Positions 51,212-60,214 of a DNA stretch of 64,000 nt are shown piece by piece. This stretch comes from Microbacterium soli (GTDB lineage: Bacteria; Actinomycetota; Actinomycetes; Actinomycetales; Microbacteriaceae): the NCBI RefSeq assembly GCF_039539005.1, contig NZ_BAABCP010000001.1, positions 434,001-498,000 of the forward strand, given 5' to 3'. The number at the start of each line of letters is the position of its first letter. Within the stretch, counting starts at the first letter, position 1. A program made the position numbers and the translations under genes. Below the pieces are notes generated by a model. It was given only the letters and a program-made list of their open reading frames with translations, was not told where the DNA came from and searched no databases.

Positions 51212-53890
51212 ATGCCCCTCGAACCGACGAACACCGAAGCCATCCGCGTCATCTCCCGCTTCGAGGCGTCCAACGGCATTCCCGAGAGCATGCGGGCGGA
51301 CGTGCGCATGCTCGGCGGACTGCTGGGACAGGTGCTGCGCGAGTCCGGGACGCCCGGGCTCTTCGAGGACGTGGAACGGCTCCGTCTGGCGACGATACAG
51401 GCGGCGGATGCCGACGACGACGCGTTCGCGCGCGCCGCGTCCATCGCGGACTCGTTCACCATCGAGCGCGCCGACGAGGTGGCGCGGGCCTTCACGTGCT
51501 ACTTCCACCTGGTCAACCTCGCCGAGGAGCACCAGCGCGTGCGGGTGCTGCGCGAGCGCGCCGGCCGCACGAGCGATGCGGGAGGGGCGGAGCGGATGCC
51601 CGACACCGTCGCAGCCGCCTTCGACCGACTGCGGCGGGAGGTGGGTGATGACGATGCCAGGAAGCGCCTGGCCGAGCTGCGCTTCCACCCCGTCTTCACC
51701 GCCCACCCGACCGAGGCGCGCCGCCGTGCGGTGTCCGGCAGCATCCGCCGGCTCTCCGAACTGCTCGCGCAGAACGATGCCGCGAGCCGCGGGGGCGCCG
51801 AGCAGAAGCGCGCGCGGCGTCGCATGCTCGAGGAGATCGACACGCTGTGGCGCACGGCACCGCTGCGCGCGCAGAAGCCCTCCCCCACCGACGAGGTGCG
51901 CACCGTGATGGGCGTGTTCGACGAGACGCTCTTCACCACGATCCCGCACGTGTACCGTCGCATCGACGACGCCCTGCGCGGCGACGACGCCGGCAGCACC
52001 GCACCGCTGGTCCCCGCGTTCGTCCGCGTCGGATCGTGGGTCGGCGGCGACCGGGACGGCAACCCGTACGTGACGGCCGATCTCACGAGGGAAGCCGCGG
52101 ACATCGCCGCCGAGCACGTGCTGCGCGGGTTGGAGAGCGCCCTCGACCGGATCGGCCGCACCCTCACCCTCGACGCTCAGGGCACACCTCCCAGCGCCGA
52201 GGTCGAGGCGCTGTGGGCCGCATTCACCGCTGCGCAGCCCGAGCTCGCGGCCGAGATCGCCAAGCGCTCGCCCGACGAACCGCATCGTCGTGTCGTGCTC
52301 TCGCTCGCGCATCGCGTCCAGGCGACCCGCACCGGCTCGGACGACGCGTACGCCGCCCCGGAGGAGCTCCTCGCCGACCTGCGCGCCGTGCAGGACTCGC
52401 TGGCGGGCTCGGGCGCCACCCGCCACGCGTTCGGCGGCGTGCAGCACCTGATCTGGCAGGTGGAGACCTACGGCTTCCACCTCGCCGAACTCGAGGTGCG
52501 TCAGCACTCGCAGGTGCACGCGGAGGCACTGGCGGAGCTGGAGGCGGGCGGCGAACTCAGCGAGCGCACCCAGGAGGTGCTCGAGGTGTTCCGCGCGGTC
52601 GCCGACATCCAGCGCCGCTACGGGTTGCGGGCCGCCGGTCGCTACGTGGTGTCCTTCACCCGATCGGCCGACGATCTGGCCGCCGTGCACAGGCTGGCCG
52701 CCCACGCCCTCGGCGACGACGCCCCCGTGCTCGACGTGGTCCCGCTGTTCGAGACCTTCGCAGACCTGCAGGCCGCCCCCGACATCCTCGCCGAGGTCGT
52801 GCGGCTGCCGGAGTTCCGCGAGCGACTGGAGGCCACCGGCAACCGCCTGGAGGTCATGCTCGGCTACTCCGACTCCTCCAAGGACGTCGGCCCCGTGGCG
52901 GCGACCCTCGCCCTGTACGACGCGCAGCGCGCCATCGCCCAATGGGCGGTGGATGCCGGCATCCGTCTCACCCTGTTCCACGGCCGCGGCGGCGCCCTCG
53001 GCCGCGGGGGCGGACCGGCGAACTCCGCCATCCTCGCGCAGCCGCCGCACTCCGTCGACGGACGCTTCAAGCTCACCGAGCAGGGCGAGGTCATCTTCGC
53101 CCGCTACGGAGAGCCGGTCATCGCGATGAGGCACATCGAGCAGGTCGCCGCCGCCACGCTGATGGCATCCGCTCCCTCCGTGGAGAAGCGCACGAGCGGC
53201 GCGGCGGAGCGATTCGCTCCGATCGCGGGCGTCCTGGACGCCGTCTCGCGCGAGCGGTTCTTCTCGCTCGTGCACGCGGACGGCTTCGCGCCCTGGTTCG
53301 CGACCGTGACCCCCATGGAGGAGATCGGCCTGCTGGCCCTCGGCTCGCGTCCGGCACGGCGCGGCCTGTCGGTGGAGTCGCTCGAGGACCTGCGTGCGAT
53401 CCCCTGGGTGTTCTCCTGGACGCAGGCGCGCATCAACCTCGCCGGCTGGTTCGGCCTGGGCTCCGCCCTGGACGCCGTCGGCGACGAGGAGGCGCTGCGC
53501 GAGGCCTACCGCGAATGGCCGCTGCTGCACACCATGATCGACAACGTGGCGATGAGCCTGGCCAAGACCGACGAGCGCATCGCCCGCGAGTACCTCGCCC
53601 TCGGCGACCGCGAGGATCTCGCCACCATCGTGCTCGACGAGCTGCGGCTCACCCGGGACTGGGTCATCCGGCTCACCGGCGGGGAGCGCCTGCTGCAGAA
53701 CAAGCCGATCCTGCAGCGCGCCGTCCAGCTGCGCACCCCGTACGTCGACGCGCTCTCGCTGCTGCAGCTGAGGGCGCTGCGCGGCCTGCGCACGACGGCG
53801 ACCACGCAGCCCGTGCGGAAGCCGGATCTGCAGCGACTGCTGCTGCTGACCGTCAGCGGCGTGGCCGCCGGGCTGCAGAACACGGGGTGA
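51212..53890 (+). CDS. ppc: Phosphoenolpyruvate carboxylase
   Basis: Adds bicarbonate to PEP to make oxaloacetate, the main anaplerotic step. The protein has 892 residues. The catalytic histidine motif is VFTAHPTEARRRAV (about residues 162-175). VGSWVGGDRDGNPYVT, MLGYSDSSKDVG and LFHGRGGALGRGGGPAN supply the active-site lysine and glycine loop. The C-terminus ends VSGVAAGLQNTG as usual. ATG 51212 is 7 bases after TACGCT, giving leaderless translation. It is divergent from nhaA. Confidence 0.97.
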   Translation: MPLEPTNTEAIRVISRFEASNGIPESMRADVRMLGGLLGQVLRESGTPGLFEDVERLRLATIQAADADDDAFARAASIADSFTIERADEVARAFTCYFHLVNLAEEHQRVRVLRERAGRTSDAGGAERMPDTVAAAFDRLRREVGDDDARKRLAELRFHPVFTAHPTEARRRAVSGSIRRLSELLAQNDAASRGGAEQKRARRRMLEEIDTLWRTAPLRAQKPSPTDEVRTVMGVFDETLFTTIPHVYRRIDDALRGDDAGSTAPLVPAFVRVGSWVGGDRDGNPYVTADLTREAADIAAEHVLRGLESALDRIGRTLTLDAQGTPPSAEVEALWAAFTAAQPELAAEIAKRSPDEPHRRVVLSLAHRVQATRTGSDDAYAAPEELLADLRAVQDSLAGSGATRHAFGGVQHLIWQVETYGFHLAELEVRQHSQVHAEALAELEAGGELSERTQEVLEVFRAVADIQRRYGLRAAGRYVVSFTRSADDLAAVHRLAAHALGDDAPVLDVVPLFETFADLQAAPDILAEVVRLPEFRERLEATGNRLEVMLGYSDSSKDVGPVAATLALYDAQRAIAQWAVDAGIRLTLFHGRGGALGRGGGPANSAILAQPPHSVDGRFKLTEQGEVIFARYGEPVIAMRHIEQVAAATLMASAPSVEKRTSGAAERFAPIAGVLDAVSRERFFSLVHADGFAPWFATVTPMEEIGLLALGSRPARRGLSVESLEDLRAIPWVFSWTQARINLAGWFGLGSALDAVGDEEALREAYREWPLLHTMIDNVAMSLAKTDERIAREYLALGDREDLATIVLDELRLTRDWVIRLTGGERLLQNKPILQRAVQLRTPYVDALSLLQLRALRGLRTTATTQPVRKPDLQRLLLLTVSGVAAGLQNTG

Positions 53891-53941
53891 GCGCGCCGCG
53901 GGGCCGCTGTCACGTGTAGTAGGGCCCCCTAGCGATCGATG

Positions 53942-53947
53942 TAAGGT
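53942..53947 (+). promoter_or_regulatory. Possible -10 of gdhA
   Basis: TAAGGT lies 82 bases before the gdhA start. TAGGG-CC-CCCTA, a small inverted repeat 20 bases upstream, overlaps the -35 region and could bind a nitrogen regulator. Nothing decisive was seen. Confidence 0.3.
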
Positions 53948-53962
53948 GAAAACTCAGCCTGA

Positions 53963-55396
<1,434 letters not shown>

Positions 55397-55520
55397 CCTC
55401 GGCCCCGACGCTTCCGCACTGTCACCGGGAGACCACTTCTCGCGCGAGGAGTGCTCTCTCGGTGAGGTCGCACCCGACCGGCGGACGCGAACGGGACCGG
55501 CCCGCGTGAGGAGACGGGGC

Positions 55521-56117
55521 TCAGACCTCGCGGTCGTCGGCGTGCCGGGCCAATGAGCTCGCGTAGCGCTCGGTGAGCTGGATCATGAGGTCGGGGGTGT
55601 CCCGGTCCACGCCGAACACGTGGCCGGGGAAGTCCAGTTCCGGCATGGCCGCGGCGATCTCCTCGGCCTGATCGGGCGAGAGCATCCGCACGGGGTCGCC
55701 GGCGGCCACCCAGCCGATCGGCACGACCGTGCCCTCCGGCAGCACGGCCCGTCGCTGCACGATCGCGTTCACACGGATCTCGCAGTGCGGACCGAGTCGC
55801 GCGCCGTTGAACACCCGCGCGCCGGACGCGAAGAACGCCTCCTCCCCGACCGTCGCCCCGGCGATGCTGGCCAGCGTTCCGACCAGCGTGTGCGCCCCGA
55901 TGCGAACGGCGTCGGCGGCTGTCGCGCGGATGAGCGCGTTCTCCATCACGATGACGTGCTCGCCCAGGACGATCGGTCCGCCCTCGGCGGTGATCACGGC
56001 GCCGTGCAGCACCTGGCAGTGCGGTCCGATCTCGACATCCCCGGAGATCACAGCGGTCGGTGCGACGACGGCGCTGTCGTGGATGCGGGGCCGAGCCCCG
56101 AGGTGCTCGTACATCAT
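55521..56117 (-). CDS. Left-handed beta-helix (hexapeptide repeat) protein, gamma-carbonic-anhydrase-like
   Basis: A 198-residue trimeric-type beta-helix protein with hexapeptide repeats from about residue 12 to 140 (IHDSAVVAPTAVISGDVEIGPHCQVLHGAVI; IGAHTLVGTLASIAGATVG). The C-terminal helix is QAEEIAAAMPELDFPG. Only one of the zinc histidine positions of gamma-carbonic anhydrases is obvious (HGAVI), so it may be an acyltransferase-like or CaiE-like protein. ATG 56117 stands 6 bases after TAGTCT, a leaderless start. It is not clearly linked to the cyd genes to its right. Confidence 0.82.
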   Translation of the reverse strand: MMYEHLGARPRIHDSAVVAPTAVISGDVEIGPHCQVLHGAVITAEGGPIVLGEHVIVMENALIRATAADAVRIGAHTLVGTLASIAGATVGEEAFFASGARVFNGARLGPHCEIRVNAIVQRRAVLPEGTVVPIGWVAAGDPVRMLSPDQAEEIAAAMPELDFPGHVFGVDRDTPDLMIQLTERYASSLARHADDREV

Positions 56118-56212
56118 GCGGTCAGACTAGTCCCGGCATCCGCTCCCGCACCACGGATGCCGCGTGTCGGACCTCTCGGGGACCCCGGAGCGTGCCGGAC
56201 GGGGGCCGCGGC

Positions 56213-57250
56213 TCAGCGCGCCCGCAGCACGGCCGGCAGCACGATGTGCGCGTCGGGGATCATGCCGGGGGTGACGCGCCTGCGGAAGATCCAGTAGCTC
56301 CAGGCCTGGTACAGCAGGATCACCGGCAGCGAGATCCCCGCGACGACGGTCATGACGCCCAGCGTGTACGGGCCGTTGGCGGCGTTCCACACGGTGAGGT
56401 CGAAGGCGGCGTCCACCGTCGAGGGCAGCACGAGCGGGAAGAGGCCGGCGAAGATCGCGCCCGCCCCGAACAGACCGAAGCCCGCATACCCCATGAAGGC
56501 GTACCCCTCGCGGCGCCTGCGCGCGGCCAGCCAGCCGAGTACGGCGGCGGCCGCGGCCAGGGCGACGAGCACCCACGGCACCGGTCCCGCGCCGTGGACG
56601 ACCTGCACGAGGATCGCCCAGACCGCCGCGGGGGCCAGGCACAGCGGGGCCCAGCGCACGGCGAACCGTGCGGCGCGCTCGCGCACCGGTCCATCGGCCT
56701 TGAGCCCGAGGAAGGTCGCCCCGTGGACGAGGGCGAAGCCCACCACGGCGAGCCCGCCCAGCACGGCCGACGGCGTCAGCCACACGAAGGGGCCGCCCAC
56801 GCGGTCGCCGTTGGCGTCGATCGGCAGCCCGAGCGTGGTCAGCGCGAGAGCCGCGCCGATGCAGAAGGCGGCGATGACCGATCCCAGACCGATCATCCAC
56901 GTCCAGGCGGTGCGCCAGTGCTCGGTGTGCAGCTTGCCGCGGTACTCGATGCCGACCGCGCGGATGATCAGCCCGACCAGGGTGATGGTCAGCGGCACGT
57001 ACAGCGTGGAGAACAGCGATGCATACCAGGCGGGGAAGGCGGCGAACATCGCCGCTCCCGCCGTGATCAGCCACACCTCGTTGCCGTCCCAGACGGGTCC
57101 GATGGTGTTGAGCATGACCCGGCGGCCGCGCTCTTCGCGCGTGGAGAAGATCATGTGCATGCCGACGCCGAGGTCGAAGCCCTCCAGCAGCAGATACCCG
57201 ATCCACAGCACGGCGATCGCGATGAACCAGACGACGGGAAGCGGTTCCAT
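56213..57250 (-). CDS. cydB: Cytochrome bd oxidase subunit II
   Basis: Membrane partner of CydA in the bd-type quinol oxidase. The protein has 345 residues and about eight or nine helices. The start MEPLPVVWFIAIAVLWIGYLLLEGFDLGVGM is the standard CydB opening with the conserved EGFDLG. GPVWDGNEVWLI and IEYRGK follow. ATG 57250 has AAGGAAA close upstream and is 27 bases after the cydA stop, so the two form one operon. Expression is probably controlled by the BlaI-like boxes at 58932-58990. Confidence 0.96.
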   Translation of the reverse strand: MEPLPVVWFIAIAVLWIGYLLLEGFDLGVGMHMIFSTREERGRRVMLNTIGPVWDGNEVWLITAGAAMFAAFPAWYASLFSTLYVPLTITLVGLIIRAVGIEYRGKLHTEHWRTAWTWMIGLGSVIAAFCIGAALALTTLGLPIDANGDRVGGPFVWLTPSAVLGGLAVVGFALVHGATFLGLKADGPVRERAARFAVRWAPLCLAPAAVWAILVQVVHGAGPVPWVLVALAAAAAVLGWLAARRRREGYAFMGYAGFGLFGAGAIFAGLFPLVLPSTVDAAFDLTVWNAANGPYTLGVMTVVAGISLPVILLYQAWSYWIFRRRVTPGMIPDAHIVLPAVLRAR

Positions 57251-57277
57251 TTTCCTTTTTCCTCTCGGATCGGCCGG

Positions 57278-58864
57278 TCAGTAGGCGAAGGCGAGCACGT
57301 CGCCCTGGTTCTCGCCGCTGTCGGACCCGTCGCCGGCGTCGCCGTGGGGGGCGTCCAGCTCGGGCATGGCCGCGGCGACGCCACCGCGGATGTAGGTGAC
57401 CATCAGATACGCCTCGATGACGAGCATGATCCCGTAGACCACGCTCAGGGTGATGACCGAGAACAGCAGCTCTCCGACCGTCACTCCCGGCGAGACGGCG
57501 GCGGCGGTGAACATGAACACGCCGTCGATGCCCGAGGCGTCGGGGTTGGGAGCCACCACGAACGGCTGCCGGCCCAGCTCGGTGAAGATCCACCCCGCGA
57601 TGTTCGCGGCGAACGGTGCGACGATGCCCAGCAGTGCCAGGCGCATGATCCACGGCGAACGCGGCACCGTGCCCTTCCTCGTCAGCCAGACCGCGACGAT
57701 CGCGCCGAGGGCGACGACACCACCCAGGCCGATCATCAGCCGGAAGCCCCAGTACGTCACCCAGGTCAGCGGCACGTAGTCGATCCGCTCGCCGGCGTGC
57801 GCCCCGTAGAGCGCATCGTCGGGGATGGTCGCGCCGTACTGGTCGACGTAGTGCGGTTCGAGGTCGCGGATGCCGGGCATGTCCGCCCCCCACTCGCCGG
57901 TGCCGAGGAAGCCCAGTGCACCGGGGATCTCGATGAGGGTGACGATGTCGCCGCAGTCCGTCGAGCCGGGATCGCCCAGCGACAGCACCGAGAAGGAGGA
58001 GCCGGTGTGGCAGGCCGCTTCGGCGGCCGCCATCTTCATGGGCTGCTGCTCGTACATGAGCTTGCCCTGCACGTCTCCGCTCACGACGGTGCCGAGGAAG
58101 GCCACGACCGCGACGAGCGCGCCCAGCCGGAGCGACCAGATCCACACGCCGTGGTCGGTGCGGTCGCGCCCGGGAGCGGCATCCGTCTCGCCGATGACGA
58201 CGCGACCGGTCGCGTCGACCGTGTCGATGCCGTCACGACGGCGGCGCCACAGGTGGTACCAGGAGATGCCGATGAGGAACATGCCCGCCACGACGAGTGC
58301 GCCCAGGATGGTGTGCGCGTAGGCGGCCAGTGCGGTGCTGTTGGTGAGCACGGCCCAGACGTCGGTCATCACGGGACGTCCGTCGGCACCCATCTCGACG
58401 CCCACCGGATGCTGCATCCACGAGTTCGCGGCGATGATGAAGAACGCGGAGATCCAGGAGCCGATCACGGCGCACCACAGCGCGGTCAGATGCAGCCCCT
58501 TGCGCAGCCTTCCCCAGCCGAAGATCCAGATGCCGAGGAAGGTCGACTCGACGAAGAACGCCAGCAGGCCCTCCATCGCCAGCGGGGCGCCGAACACGTC
58601 GCCGACGAACCGCGAGTACTCGCTCCACGCCATCCCGAACTGGAACTCCTGCACGAGTCCGGTGGCGACACCGATGATGAAGTTGATCAGGTAGACCCTG
58701 CCCCAGAACTTCGTCATGCGCAGGAACTTCTCGTCACCGGTGCGCACCCACCTGGTCTGCATGATCGCAACCATCATCCCCAGTCCCAGCGTGAGCGGGA
58801 CCATGAGGAAGTGATAGACGGTAACGATCCCGAACTGCCATCGAGCGATGTCGAGCACGTCCAC
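57278..58864 (-). CDS. cydA: Cytochrome bd oxidase subunit I
   Basis: Haem-bearing catalytic subunit that reduces oxygen with quinol at high affinity. The protein has 528 residues. The conserved start is DIARWQFGIVTVYHFLMVPLTLGLG, with the haem-ligand histidine at about residue 18. LLAFFVESTFLGIWIFGW and SWMQHPVGVEM are typical, and GWIFTELGRQPFVV is the block following the quinol-binding loop. The loop is of the short type. GTG 58864 has AAGGAG 7 bases upstream. The promoter faces blaI, and the region between carries three phased BlaI-like boxes. Confidence 0.97.
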   Translation of the reverse strand: MDVLDIARWQFGIVTVYHFLMVPLTLGLGMMVAIMQTRWVRTGDEKFLRMTKFWGRVYLINFIIGVATGLVQEFQFGMAWSEYSRFVGDVFGAPLAMEGLLAFFVESTFLGIWIFGWGRLRKGLHLTALWCAVIGSWISAFFIIAANSWMQHPVGVEMGADGRPVMTDVWAVLTNSTALAAYAHTILGALVVAGMFLIGISWYHLWRRRRDGIDTVDATGRVVIGETDAAPGRDRTDHGVWIWSLRLGALVAVVAFLGTVVSGDVQGKLMYEQQPMKMAAAEAACHTGSSFSVLSLGDPGSTDCGDIVTLIEIPGALGFLGTGEWGADMPGIRDLEPHYVDQYGATIPDDALYGAHAGERIDYVPLTWVTYWGFRLMIGLGGVVALGAIVAVWLTRKGTVPRSPWIMRLALLGIVAPFAANIAGWIFTELGRQPFVVAPNPDASGIDGVFMFTAAAVSPGVTVGELLFSVITLSVVYGIMLVIEAYLMVTYIRGGVAAAMPELDAPHGDAGDGSDSGENQGDVLAFAY

Positions 58865-58931
58865 GCGGAATCTCCTTCTGGATGCGGGCTGCGGCCGACG
58901 CGTTCGCCTCCGCAGATTCCCTCGGATTGAA

Positions 58932-58990
58932 TTCTACATCTCGTAGAACTACTTCGACACAGCATAGAACAATTTCGACCGCTGGTAGAA
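58932..58990. promoter_or_regulatory. Three phased BlaI-like operators between cydA and blaI
   Basis: Box 1 is TTCTACATCTCGTAGAA (58932-58948, perfect). Box 2 is TTCGACACAGCATAGAA (58953-58969, two of twelve arm bases differ). Box 3 is TTCGACCGCTGGTAGAA (58974-58990, one differs). Starts are exactly 21 bp apart, about two helical turns. Box 1 holds the minus-strand -10 TAGAAT for cydA, and box 3 runs into the plus-strand -10 TAGAAT (58986-58991) for blaI. Confidence 0.85.
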
Positions 58991-59033
58991 TCATGTCGAC
59001 GCGGAAAGACAGCCGCGCCGGAGAGGGACGATC

Positions 59034-59390
59034 ATGGCAACGCTCGGAGATCTGGAGCGCGCCGTCATGGACGCCCTGTGGGATGCCGTCGGCCCGCAGA
59101 GCGCGTACGACGTGCAGCACCGGCTCGAGTCCGACGGCCGGGTGCTGGCGGCCACCACCGTGCTGACGGTGCTCTCACGGCTCGAGAAGAAGGGGTTCGT
59201 CACTTCCGACCGCTCCTCCCGCCCGCACCACTACACGGCCACCGCTTCGCGGGCCGACCATGTCGCCGAGCTCATGCACTCGGTGCTGGGCGACTCCGCC
59301 GACCGCACCGCGGTGCTCGAGCGATTCGTCGGCGGCGTGTCCGTCGAGGACGCCGAGACGCTGCGCCGGCTGCTGGACCGCACGAGCTGA
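59034..59390 (+). CDS. blaI: BlaI/MecI family repressor
   Basis: A 118-residue winged-helix repressor of the BlaI/MecI/CopY family. LGDLERAVMDALWDAVGPQSAYDVQHRL opens the domain, and LAATTVLTVLSRLEKKGFV is the recognition helix region, followed by the wing RPHHYTATASRADHVAELM. The C-terminal dimer helix carries the usual protease-sensitive region. ATG 59034 follows GAGAGGGA. It is translated with the M56 peptidase gene that follows and lies between cydAB and cydDC, whose promoters carry matching boxes. This points to control of respiration rather than beta-lactam resistance. Confidence 0.93.
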   Translation: MATLGDLERAVMDALWDAVGPQSAYDVQHRLESDGRVLAATTVLTVLSRLEKKGFVTSDRSSRPHHYTATASRADHVAELMHSVLGDSADRTAVLERFVGGVSVEDAETLRRLLDRTS

Positions 59391-59400
59391 CACCGCGGCC

Positions 59401-60213
59401 ATGCTCGAGCTCACCGGAGTCGACACCGCTCTCAGCGGCGCGCTGGTGATCCCGCACGGCGTGGTGATCGCCGCCGCCGCGGTGCTCGGTGCCGGCGCTC
59501 TCGCGCTGGCCTGGCCGGTGCCGGTCCTCCTCTCGCGCACCTCATGGCCGATGCGCACGCCGATCATGGCGCTGCTGCTGTGGCAGGCGATCGGCCTGGC
59601 CGGCGGCCTGTCGATGATCGGCGGCCTGGCCCTGGCGGGATACGCGGCGTTCCCCGACCACCCCTGGCCCGCCCTGATCCCCGCACTCGTGTTCGCGCTG
59701 TACCTCCTCGCCCACCTGGGCGCGACGATCGTGCAGGTGACGAGGCAGCGGCACCGGCACCTCGCGCTGCTGGAGCTGCTCACCTCTCCGCATCCGACCC
59801 GGGCGCGCACCGTCGTTCTCGACGACGCCGTGCCGGTGGCGTACTGCCTGCCGAACGGGGCACGGTCGGTGACCGTCCTCTCCCGCGGCCTGCTGGACCG
59901 ACTGGACGCGGACGAGCTGGTCGCCGTGATCGCCCACGAGCGCGCCCATGTCGAGCAGCGGCACGACCTGCTCCTGCTCGCGTTCCGCGCCTGGCGCTCC
60001 GCGCTGCCCTGGTTCCCGATCGCCGCCCGCGCCGAGGTGGAGGTCGCCGCGCTCGTGGAGATGCTCGCCGACGACAACGCCCGCCGGGAGGTCCGCGACG
60101 AGGTGCTCGCACGGGCGATCCTGCAGGTGGGAGCCGCCGGTGCTCCCGGCGGCGACCAGCCGGTCTCGGGATCGACCCGGGTGAGTGACAGGTTCCGCCG
60201 ACTCGCCGTCTGA
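59401..60213 (+). CDS. M56 family membrane metallopeptidase (BlaR1-like, no sensor domain)
   Basis: A 270-residue membrane peptidase with four or so helices. Zinc motif AHERAHVEQRHD (HExxH) and a downstream EMLADDNARRE give the third ligand. It resembles the membrane-protease part of BlaR1/MecR1 but ends without the penicillin-binding sensor domain, as in mycobacterial partners of BlaI. It would cleave or inactivate BlaI in response to an unknown signal. ATG 59401 is 10 bases after the blaI stop. The gene converges with cydDC, one base away. Confidence 0.9.
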   Translation: MLELTGVDTALSGALVIPHGVVIAAAAVLGAGALALAWPVPVLLSRTSWPMRTPIMALLLWQAIGLAGGLSMIGGLALAGYAAFPDHPWPALIPALVFALYLLAHLGATIVQVTRQRHRHLALLELLTSPHPTRARTVVLDDAVPVAYCLPNGARSVTVLSRGLLDRLDADELVAVIAHERAHVEQRHDLLLLAFRAWRSALPWFPIAARAEVEVAALVEMLADDNARREVRDEVLARAILQVGAAGAPGGDQPVSGSTRVSDRFRRLAV

Positions 60214-60214
60214 G

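Noticed and set aside
56127..58145. Long open frames antisense to or overlapping cydAB and other genes (for example 56127-58145 and 60750-62156)
   Set aside because: High-G+C genes produce long open shadow frames; these proteins are Arg/Pro/Ala-rich with no known domains.
59401..60213. Beta-lactam resistance sensor BlaR1
   Set aside because: No penicillin-binding sensor domain and no beta-lactamase gene nearby; the operators lie at cyd promoters.
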